DNA of 64,000 nt from assembly GCA_951213105.1 (NCBI GenBank), contig OX578145.1:10826610-10890609 (forward strand), in the 5' to 3' direction. Position numbers and translations under genes: made by a program. The DNA is from Amaurobius ferox (Eukaryota > Arthropoda > Arachnida > Araneae > Amaurobiidae). The notes under the pieces were generated by a model, which was not told where the DNA came from, did no database searches, and saw nothing but the letters and a program-made list of their open reading frames with translations. Numbering within the stretch: the stretch's first letter is position 1; each line of letters opens with the position of its first letter. Positions 55,340-64,000 of this stretch are shown here, one piece after another.

Positions 55340-56733
55340 ATCAATGAAATTTTTTTTTGTTTTGTTAGAAGAGAGTACTGAAATGATGTTTGGTTAGCAT
55401 TTATTTGTCAGACCAACCATCCTACTTAGTAATACATTTAGCGAATTTTTAAAATGTCACCAAATTGATAAAAATGTTTTCAAATCTATAAAAATATCTT
55501 GAAATTGATAAAATTGCGCTACATAAATGATATTAATTGTTTTTTGTTAGGGGATAGTATTGTGATGATATTTCGTCAATTTGTCGCAAAGTGGAACTGT
55601 CAGTTCTTGGCGATAAATTTGGCGATTTTTTAAAATGTCGCTAATTTGACGAAACTGTCGCCAAATGTTCCATAGAAATATAACTATTTAGACGATATTT
55701 TTTCTACCAATTTATTTGAAGCAAATGATATCATGTCGCTTAGCAACGGATTTAAATCCAATGTGTTTATGCGGCAGACGATTTTTATTAAATCCTTTCC
55801 GATTTGAATAATGAAGATATGTATATAAAATAAATTTCATTGCCATTTCATTTTGGACTGGATAATATCAATTATACTCTTCAGGTTTAAACATTATTAT
55901 TATTGATATTTTCCGGAATTATTGATTCAGTGATTATTGATATTTTTAAGTTATTACGCCATTGTTTTATTGCGGCAAAAATTGCTGACACACGCATATT
56001 GTACGTTGTGCGAGTAATCTTCTAGGAATGCACGGGTATATCTTCTTCCCTACGAGAATATAAGTAGTACAGGTATATTGGCATATATTTTGACATATAT
56101 TGGCATATATATTGGAATCAAGTACAGTCTTCTGGTATGAAGATTAAGGGGATTAATTATATATTCAATTTATTACGTCGTCTGTTGTATTTTACCAAAA
56201 AACATTTGAGACTCATATTGCAATATGTGGGTAATCTTCTACTAATAATCGGACATTATAAGTAGTACGTGTATATCTTCCCATATAATTTTAGCACTTT
56301 AATTTTGACATATATTGGAATAAATGACTGTCTTCAGATTTAAAGATTACGGGTTTATTGGTATTTTCAATTTATACATGTAATCTACTAATACAGGTTA
56401 TATTTTCTAATATTCGCGTATATAATTAGTACGGGTCCCATACAATTTTAACGCTTTTATTTTGCATATATTGATTCAATTCCATATTTTTTTTTATATT
56501 TGCTTACATAAGGGGTCCAAGATGTTTTATTCTTCAGATATGTCCATGAAGATAATTTTATATAGCGAGAACAGAGATTCTTAAACTTCTTTTTAGGAGC
56601 ATTATATTAAATATTTTAACAGAATATTTTGATTAAACATGTCATTTAGTATACTATAAGAATTTGGGCATGATTATGAATTTCAAGTTTCTTTATATTA
56701 TATACTCCGTACGAAGAACGGGTATGCTGCTAG

Positions 56734-58084
56734 TTGTTAATAAATATGTCAGAAAATTCTAAATGGATTGAAGTCTTTTGGCACCCACAACGCTTATGAG
56801 ATGCCTATAAGCATGAACTATCTGACCTCATTAAGTTATTAATGTTTTATTTCATTTGCTATACATTGTAGGTTGACTTAAATTTAAATCTTGACCGTTT
56901 TGATGGGTCTATTCCAAGTAGACGAACATGACACATACAATTTTGATAGGCTGTGGGCATTGTAAACCCCGCCATAGAACTCAGATGTTCTGTATTCATG
57001 TTCCGGAGATCCTGCGATAAATTTGATATATTTACGACACTTTAATATTTTGTTAGCCCATGGTGCAACTTTTTTTTTCTAGGGCCTCTTTCAATGTTAA
57101 CAAAAATATACATTTCCATTCAGTAACATAATTGTGGTGCACAAAAAGGAAATAGAACATTACGTTGGTTTACTTTTTAAATATAACATAAAACTTATTT
57201 ATACGCAGATTGGCACATGCCTCTGTTTGTCTGTCTGTTGTTCATCATGCTTGGAATATTAGACGTTTCTTTTTCTGACATTTTGTCGTCAGATTTCTCT
57301 TTTCTAACACACTCTCAAATTTAAACATAACAGCTACGCATTCCTACATCCCAACGCTTCTGCACCATCATTGCTTATGAAACGCACTCTTGGACATTTA
57401 TTGCCTGAATATCCACATTACTGGACAGTTATTTTTGTTGATTGCTCTCTCTCGCTCCTTGAATTCCCGTCTTCGAATATTCACCGAATTCTCTCCCTGT
57501 TGCTACATAATTCTGTCTGAGGTCCAGATACGCCCTCTGTATTCTTATTGGTTGCTCCTCAGTGTGATGTAGCAACATTTCTTCATTGGCCACCCGATTT
57601 TCTAATGATGATTGGTTGAAGCGTTGGCCCTTAGGAGATCTCTGTCCCAATCACGTCTGCAATTTATATGAAGTAAATTTATTGGGGTCATGACCCTCAG
57701 GTCAAAGACTGTCGCAAAACGACGCCTAGAACTCTGCGTCTTGCCTCGTTGTAAACATCCGTAATATTAAAACTGCATAATTGCCTCCTGGCCTCACAAT
57801 ATTACTAATAAAACGTATACTTTGGAGTCCTAATGAGGGCAATTTGAAAAAAGTCTATATCCAGGGTTTTGTCGTTATACGGCGTTTCACACCAAATGGG
57901 AAAATATCATATAGGGCTTCAATTCAAACGTAAATTATAGTATGTGGAGTCTCATATCGAATGAGAAAATACCATACAAGGGGCCGACTAAAGATGTTGC
58001 TTCCGGGCCCAAAAATTCTAACTATGCAACTATTTGATCATGGTAATAGGCATGATTTTTTCTAATGGATCTTAGAAGGTTTAT
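56734..58084. other. Unassigned intergenic stretch
   Basis: 57170-57680 is less AT-rich (CTCTCGCTCCTTGAATTCCC, GGCCCTTAGGAGATC), but no coding or repeat signature was recognised. Confidence 0.35.
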
Positions 58085-58890
58085 GGTTATAGCTCAGACA
58101 GAGAGAGGAAGGAATAAATACTAGGTAAAAGCTTGTAGACCTAAGTCCATGAGGTTGTTGTAATCTTGCAATCACAAAGTAATCTCAGGAAGAGAGAGGA
58201 AGGAATAAAGACTAGGCAAAAGCTTGTAGACCTAATCCCATGAGGCTAGTGTACTCTTGTAATCACAAAGTAATCTCAGGGAGAGAGACGAAGGAATAAA
58301 GACTAGGCAAAAGCTTGTAGACCTAAGCCCATGAGGCTATTGTGCACGTGTACTCAAAGTAATCTCAGGAAGAGAGAAGAAGGAATAAGGACTAGGCAAA
58401 ATCTTGTAGGCCTAACCCCATGATGCTATTGCACTCTTGTAATCACAGAGTAATCTCAGGAAGAGAGAGGAAGGAGTAAAGACTAAGAAAAAGCTTGTAG
58501 ACCTAATCCCATGATGCTATTGCACTCTTGTAATCACAAAGTAATCTCAGGAAGAAAGATGAAGGAATAAAGACTAGGCAAAACCTTGTAGGCCTAAGCC
58601 CATGATGCTATTGCACTCTTGTAATTACAGAGTAATCTCAGGAAGAGAGAAGGAATAAAGACTTGGCAAAAGCTTGTAGACCTAAGCCCATGACGCTAAT
58701 GTATTCTTGTAATCACAAAGTAAGCTCAGGCAGAGAGAGGAAAGAATAAAGACTTGGAAAAAGCTTGTAGATCTAAGCCCATGAGGCTATTGTACTCTTG
58801 TAATCACAAAGTAATCTCAGGCAGAGAGGGGAAGGAATAAAGACTAGGCAAAATCTTGTAGGCCTAAGCCCACGAGGTTCTATGGTACTC
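58085..58890. repeat. Minisatellite, about 91 bp x 9
   Basis: Units share AATCTCAGGAAGAGAGAGG, AAGGAATAAAGACTAGGC, AAAAGCTTGTAGACCTAA, CCCATGAGGCTATTG and CTCTTGTAATCACAAAGT. Unit starts are near 58181, 58272, 58361, 58452, 58543, 58634, 58721 and 58812, with one partial unit before. Units are 85-95% alike by eye. Confidence 0.93.
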
Positions 58891-59596
58891 TTGTAATACA
58901 AAAATACAGAAAAGTGAAGACACGAAAACTAATAAAAATGCTACCTTAACAACTTCAAACCTTATTCAGATCGCATGTACTGAAACACGAATGATTTAAG
59001 GTAAAATTTAAAATAACACAGAATAATAAGGAATACATATTAGGGATACATTGGTAGTAAGATGATAGGCTGAAATAATTAGCTTGAGAAAACAATTCAA
59101 TAAAGGTTTGGGATAATTTTTTTTTATCTTTTCAATTTTGAGGCCTTTCCCAAACATGAGGCCCCAAGCAGTCGCTTAGCTTTCCGGATCCCCCTGTACT
59201 GCATTTGTCTGCCATTTTCATACAACATTTATTATCGACTGCAAAAAAGATAAATTCAAATTTACGAATTTATTACACGGATTTTTATTTTTCCATACGT
59301 ATTTCTCGCCATTTTCTTTAAAAGTACTTCAATTTAACGAGGCACTTGCTTTTTTTTTACTTGATTCTTTATCGTTTGTGTCGAACATTTTTCCATACAA
59401 AATAGAGCAGCATTTTTAGAGAAAATTTTCATTTCTCTCACTTTGTTTTCGAGATAGGAATTCTAACTTATTCAATTCGTCACTGGAGGCGCTGCAAACT
59501 TCCTTATATATGTCATAAAACACAAAAACGATAAAACGATTCGTATAAAAGATTTTAAAAATAACAAGACATGTAGGCGCAATGCTGCTCTAGATT
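58891..59596. other. AT-rich spacer
   Basis: Nothing recognised. Confidence 0.4.
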
Positions 59597-59604
59597 GTCT
59601 AGTA

Positions 59605-59948
59605 CAGTGTTTCCCAAACTGTGCGCCGCGAAGTATAGTTGGGTGCGCCGCGAAAGAATTAAAATTATATTAAAAATGAGTAAAATATGAAATAAAACTC
59701 TTAATATAAATCATTAATATTAAAATAATATAAAATCTTGCATATTTGTTGTGTAGTGCTTGGTTCAGTACGAATGTTAGTTTCCTTTAAAAAAAATTAT
59801 GTACCGTATATATAATATGTATATATATATATGTATATATATATATGTGTGTAAATATTTATATGTGTGTATATACATAATAAGTGCGCCGCAAAATTTT
59901 CATTTTTTGTAAAGTGCGCCGCGAGTTAAAAAAGTTTGGAAAACACTG
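59605..59948. mobile_element. hAT MITE with 8-bp target-site duplication
   Basis: A 344-bp element has terminal inverted repeats CAGTGTTTCCCAAACT and AGTTTGGAAAACACTG (15 of 16 pairs) and several subterminal GTGCGCCGCG motifs on both sides. Perfect GTCTAGTA duplications flank it (59597-59604, 59949-59956). An 8-bp duplication with CAG..CTG ends is diagnostic of hAT elements. The AT-rich core has no coding capacity. Confidence 0.92.
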
Positions 59949-60858
59949 GTCTAGTATAATTGAAGAGAAAAGTTCTACAAATTAAATATCAAAAAGGGGA
60001 AAAGCCAACAGGGAAATTTGAAAAGGCCTAGGGGAATGGTGACCCCTAGTTCCCGGTTAAAGTCGACTTTCACTCCTTAGGAAACACTCCCGGAGCCGAA
60101 AAATACCCGAGGTTAATCTCCATACAAACGTCAAAGCAAAAGACGCACATAACAGTATGAACAAGGAACAGAAGGACGCCATTACAAAGTGGAACGCACT
60201 ATTACAAAGCAAAAGACGCACACAACAGTATGAACAAGGAACAGAGGGACACCATTATAAATGGCAACGCTTGTGCTAGTCCTATACACTCTACTCCCTT
60301 TTCTCTTTTGACTGAAGGATTTTAGTTGAAGTTTTGTTTTTCTTGTGTGTGTTGTCGATTCGGTTTCCGACTTTACATGTATATCCTTACTTTTACTACT
60401 TTGTAATGGTGTTCTTCTGTTCCATGTTCATACTGTTGTGTGCGTCTTTTGCTTTGACGTTTGTACGGAGATTGGCCTCAGATATTTTTCGGCTCCGGGA
60501 GTGCTTCCTAAGGAGTGAAAGTCGACTTTAACTGGGAACTAGGGGTCACCATCCCCCTAGGCTTTTTCAAATTTCCCTGTTGGCTTTTCCCCTTTTTGAT
60601 ATTTAATTTGTAGAACTTTTCTCTTCTATTATACTAGACCAGTGTTTTCCAAACTTTTTTAACTCGCGGCGCACTTTACAAAAAATGAAAATTTTGCGGC
60701 GCACTTATTATATATATACACACATATAAATATTTACACACACATATATATACATATATATATATATATACATATTATATATACGGTACATAATTTTTTT
60801 TAAAGGAAACTAACATTCGTACTGAACCAAGCACTACACAACAAATATGCAAGATTTT
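59732..60858. repeat. Inverted duplication, arms of about 460 bp
   Basis: The arm at 59732-60193 is the reverse complement of 60396-60858, about 95% alike. Arm content: the inner part of the hAT MITE, its 8-bp duplication, then flanking unique DNA (AAGGGGAAAAGCCAACAG, CCTAGGGGAATGGTGACC). The spacer of about 200 bp (60194-60395) includes a further partial direct copy of the arm's inner end (CAAAAGACGCACACAACAG). Because the MITE and its target duplication are copied, the duplication happened after insertion. Confidence 0.93.
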
Positions 60859-61077
60859 CCTGAACTGGCAAGTCGCTTGCAGGGTCGTCGATTTCAATCC
60901 GCAGATGAGGTTAAAAGTGCATCGCAAGCTGAATTAGAGGACATGGCTAAAATGGATTCCAGAAGTGTTTCGACGACCTTCACAAGCGATGGCAAAAGTG
61001 TGTGGTTGCGCAAGGGTCTTATTTCGAAGGAGGATGTGTTTCAGCATTTTATTTGATAATATTTTTTAAGTTATAGA
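60857..61077 (+). pseudogene. Mariner transposase, C-terminal remnant, frameshifted
   Basis: It reads DFPELASRLQGRRFQSADEV, KSASQAELEDMAK, then after a one-base loss continues NGFQKCFDDLHKRWQKCVVA and QGSYFEGGCV. This is the last part of a mariner transposase (GRRF-s-DEV then W-KC--QG-YFE). The catalytic DD34D region is missing, because the gene is cut at the inverted-duplication breakpoint (60858). The frame open from ATG 60847 follows the shifted frame and is not a real protein. Confidence 0.85.
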
Positions 61078-61110
61078 CTCAGTCCGGGAACTTTTGAATC
61101 CTACCTCGTA
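61078..61110 (+). repeat. Mariner 3' terminal inverted repeat
   Basis: GACTCAGTCCGGGAACTTTT then GAATCCTACCTCGTA ends at 61110 next to TA, the mariner target. It lies about 20 bp after the transposase stop, as expected. The partner 5' TIR is absent from the window. Confidence 0.75.
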
Positions 61111-61114
61111 TAAT

Positions 61115-61162
61115 TTGATACCCATGCGAATATCCTCATCAGGATATTCGCACGGGTATCAA
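61115..61162. repeat. Hairpin with 22-bp stem
   Basis: TTGATACCCATGCGAATATC and its complement GATATTCGCACGGGTATCAA face each other across a 4-nt loop (CATC), with one mismatch. It starts a few bases after the mariner end. Confidence 0.85.
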
Positions 61163-61196
61163 GAGCATGGCCCAAATATATAAGCCAGATACCACC

Positions 61197-61352
61197 AAAC
61201 ACTAATTCGGTTTTTAATTGTCCCCAGGCCGAAAACCGTATAAAAAGCAAACACTTATTCGGTTTTTAATTGTCCCTAGGCCAAAAACCGTATAAAAAGC
61301 AAACACTTATTCGGCTTGTAATTGTCCCTAGGCCAAAAACCGTATAGAAAGC
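61197..61352. repeat. 52-bp tandem repeat x 3
   Basis: Units start at 61197, 61249 and 61301. Each holds TTCGG(T/C)TT(T/G)TAATTGTCC, then C(C/T)AGGCC(A/G)AAAACCGTATA. Confidence 0.95.
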
Positions 61353-61609
61353 AATCACTGATGACATTTGCAAATATAATAAATATAATAATTTCATATA
61401 AATATAATAATTTCACTCTGTATATTGTTACCACCACGCGATGTATGCAAGCCATCATCACAATTCATTCCACCATAACTCAATCATTTAAATTTTATAA
61501 AGACCATATGCTAAGCTCTTAATTCCGTTATTTAAAATATAGCGCAATTTTCTAACCCGATGCATAAATGCACTGCGACAATCTCCATAATTTTCTTTTT
61601 ATTTATTTT
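61353..61609. other. AT-rich spacer
   Basis: Nothing recognised. Confidence 0.35.
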
Positions 61610-62203
61610 TTTCTCCATCGAAACACCGTCCGTCTGCGCGCGCATGTGGGTGAAAAACTTCTTTCCCGGTTTTATCGAGAAATTGAAAATCATTACTTCC
61701 TTAAAATCCGGATCGTGCGGCTATTTTTTATTATTTCTGGACCAGATTGCGTTTGTAAGAAAGCCCGATTTTTGAGCTTTTTAAAAATGTAAATTATTAG
61801 CCGAAATTGTCGATTAATTGTCGGTACTTTTCCCGACGCGAGGATTTAAAAACGAAAGTTTGTTTTTTTAAGCCGAAAGTGACTTTTGTTTTAAAACCTT
61901 TAAAAAATATTAGAATTTGTCCCTGAGTTTTAAAATTGATATATTTTCATTCGCAATTGTCTGCTCTTTCCGGTCGTGTGATTTGTTTTTTCTGCGATGT
62001 CTGCATGGTGGAGAAAAAACGGTCGAAATTGCATAAAACATTAAATAACAGAAAAAGTAAATCAAATTTTAAAAATCGGTTTTCGCGTGTCACCTTCTCC
62101 CCCCTCCCCGGGTCTTCGATTGCCAAATTTCGTAGCTCTGCGACGCGCGGTCGCTGAGCCTATAGTGTATAAGACACACAGACATTGCCTTTTATTATAT
62201 AGA
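61610..62203 (-). mobile_element. Repeat C copy 2 (Helitron-like left end)
   Basis: Close relative of 27400-27995 in the same orientation. On the minus strand it starts TCTATATAATAAAAGGCAAT then GTCTGTGTGTC, preceded by A (complement of 62204), the Helitron 5' rule. The start resembles the TCTATATAAATAAAA ends at 52589 and 53324. No 3' hairpin-CTAG end was found. Confidence 0.65.
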
Positions 62204-62943
62204 TTGATCTTTCTCTTTTTTATCCTTTGAGGGATCCAACATTATGTGCCGTAAAAAGCCGTAGATAGATTAAGCTTCATATCACAGGAATGTGAAAAAA
62301 ATTTTTAGACGAATGTATATTGGAAATGCAATAAACCGGCTCTAGTGCTTAGCAGGTAGAAACATTCTGCTGCAACGTTGAGAGCAAACGTGCTAAAAAT
62401 TCAGCAAACAGGCAAAAAAAAATTGAATGATTTGATGACTATTTGTTTTGAGCCAATCAATAGTTTTGATTTTCCAACCGATTTATTTAAATTCAAGCAT
62501 TTGAAATACGTGTGAACGTGCTATTTTTCAAATATTTGAAAGAGAGTTTGACTGAAATGTTTAAATAATCATTTTTTGTAGAAATGCAAATATGTATTCT
62601 GGAATTTCAAAATAATTCTCTTTTCTTTAACGTCTTCAAAATTTGAACGGTAAATAAGTGCTGATATTTCACGCTTCTCGCGTTTCCATAACAAGTTTAG
62701 AGTTTTTATGTTTCATAGAAGAAGGGTCTGACGTGATTTAGAATTCATATTGTGTTTGAGGCAATAGAAATTTTTCGAAAAGAACACTTTTACTTTTAAT
62801 GCACTAAAAAATCCCACTGATATTTCTTTATTGGAAATAAATATATAGAAAAAGTGAGTTGTTAGGTAACAAATCTTGTTAGTGAAAATATTTCTTTCTC
62901 CGCGAAATATTGAGTAAAGGAATGTGAAGTTCAATTTTTACTT
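62204..62943. other. AT-rich spacer
   Basis: Nothing recognised. Confidence 0.4.
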
Positions 62944-63569
62944 CCCACACAATACATTGTAATGTATAGAGAAAATATTGGAATCGTATTGAAAATAGCA
63001 ACTCGAGTTTTTGACGGATCTACGCGTTTCGAGTCCTCTCTAGAACCTGAGAAAATTATTTTTAGCATGACGTCTGTGTGTGTGTGTGTCTGTTTATACA
63101 ATGCATGTATCCACTGTAGCTCAAAACATGATGAATCTCATTTCATAAAATTTGGTAGATAAGTCAACTTGTGGGTGACCCTGGTCGATTTTGGCAGGAT
63201 TCGAGAAAAAAGAATCTGCCTCCTTTTGCGAAAGGGCTCGTAGAAATTGTTAAATTTTAAAATAAAAGACTACGTATGCCCCAATATGTTAATCAAATGC
63301 TTATTTGACGCGTAATTTATTTTTAATGACAAAAAGAATAAGACCAACCCCATAATTCTAAGACTAATCGTTCTCCAGGTATTTTAGTTTTTTTTTGCGT
63401 TTTTGAAACGTCGCCTTTAAAATGACGTCTAGTGCAAATTCAATGTAATTTCAAATAACGATCCGTCTTATTTTGTGCAATTAAACTCACTTTAATGAAT
63501 TGCGAAAGACATAAAGATTAAACGAATTAATGTCCGCAGCGAAAGTCATGAGTTGTCCACATCAGATTT
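62944..63569 (+). mobile_element. Divergent family A subfamily, forward copy
   Basis: The ends and order follow family A: left palindrome (CAATACATTGTAATGTAT) and AGAAAATATTGGAATCG, CTCGAGTTTTTGACGG, a TG tract at 63072-63090, CATAAAATTTGGTAGATAAG, right end GAAAGTCATGAGTTGTCC then ACATCAGATTTTT. The inside differs almost completely and lacks the GGCGA section. Confidence 0.6.
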
Positions 63570-64000
63570 TTGCTTTTATTATTTTTCGGCAAATGACGTC
63601 ACGAGTGTTGGAACATTATATAGTTAAAATTAAAACGGTAACATTAACCGTAACCGTTTTCCTTGGTTTAATTTATGACACAGGGTTCCCAGGAAAGGCG
63701 ACAAGTACCCCATCAACTTTTCAAGGAAAGGTCCATGAGTGTACACGTTAGGTCTACAGGTAAGTGACCATGATCGATCGCATGAAAAGGAATGCACCCA
63801 CCTTAGCGGAAAATTAAAAAAGTCAGAAAAATGACCTCGGCAACAAAATGAGGTAGACGAAAAATGTCAATGACAAAGCTGTAGAGGATGATTCTCTAAT
63901 GAGTAAGAACGCACGAAACGCGTATAGGGAAGGGAATAAATACCCGCCCAAAAGTCGTATCATTAAGGATTGTAACACGATAACACAGGCAATGCTTGTT
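63570..64000. other. Unassigned right edge of the window
   Basis: 63660-63780 is less AT-rich with a TCTACAGGTAAGTGACC donor-like site at 63755-63770, which might end an exon running into the window. No protein family was recognised. Confidence 0.3.

Larger units (their letters stand above)
52589..56733 (+). mobile_element. Concatenated non-autonomous Helitrons
   Basis: There are two 5' ends, TCTATATAAATAAAA followed by (TCTG)n, at 52589 and 53324, each preceded by A. There are two 3' ends with a short hairpin CCGT..ACGG and a CTAG-like terminus, at 54785 (TTAG) and 56733 (CTAG followed by T). The A/T target rule and the hairpin-CTRR end define Helitrons. The internal blocks recur: CATCACGGGAGAACGGCTG at about 52657, 53393 and a variant; TGGATAATATCAATTA at 54123 and 55857. 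No Rep/helicase gene is present. 55190-55690 contains GTCGCCAAATT motifs like those of family A. Confidence 0.8.

Noticed and set aside
60847..61056. Intact 69-residue protein
   Set aside because: It starts in the inverted-duplication junction and runs out of frame in the middle of a mariner transposase remnant.
1..64000. CRISPR array, operons or ribosome binding sites
   Set aside because: All tandem repeats lack spacer-repeat regularity, and the spliced gene and element types are eukaryotic.

Overview
This is AT-rich, intron-containing eukaryotic DNA dominated by transposable elements. The element types are Tc1/mariner, hAT, Helitron, tRNA-derived SINEs, one solo LTR, hairpin-ended repeats and long (TG)n tracts. 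They suggest an arthropod. A chelicerate, perhaps a spider, is my inference from overall look and is not proven by any single sequence.

Only one cellular gene is well supported: a six-exon protein kinase gene on the + strand, with coding exons between 20377 and 30800. The proposed exons have GT..AG boundaries and join into one 618-codon reading frame. The product has an N-terminal kinase domain with altered HRD (HLD) and DFG (DFT) motifs, a long Ser/Thr/acidic tail and a short basic Cys-containing C-terminus. Immediately downstream lies a tandem array (30915-32890) of about ten units. Nine of these each carry an exon-like core of about 79 bp bounded by a 3' splice-site-like TAG/CAG and a GTAAG donor.

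Layout. 1-2208: end of a hAT transposon on the minus strand with part of its intron-containing transposase. 3088-3375: SINE. 5998-8436: two copies of a hairpin-ended repeat (family A) and a Helitron tail. 8520-9460: tandem and inverted repeats built around GGGCGCCCAT. 9826-10726: dead Tc1 transposase. 11923-12529: solo LTR. 13089-18611: more family A. 18741-19812: fold-back element and a long TG microsatellite. 20377-32890: kinase gene and exon-like array. 33288-33535: second SINE. 35225-42430: nested and head-to-head family A copies. 44284-44990: GA-rich tract. 47543-47991: tRNA-like repeats. 48930-52588: inverted pair of family B. 52589-56733: concatenated Helitrons. 58085-58890: 91-bp minisatellite. 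59605-61110: hAT MITE caught in a 460-bp inverted duplication fused to a broken mariner gene. 61610-62203: Helitron-like end. 62944-63569: divergent family A.

Functionally there is one kinase gene in a sea of mobile DNA. Several elements (Helitron tail, a hammerhead-like ribozyme motif, degenerate satellites) sit inside its introns. I saw no convincing tRNA, rRNA or CRISPR, and no second host gene.
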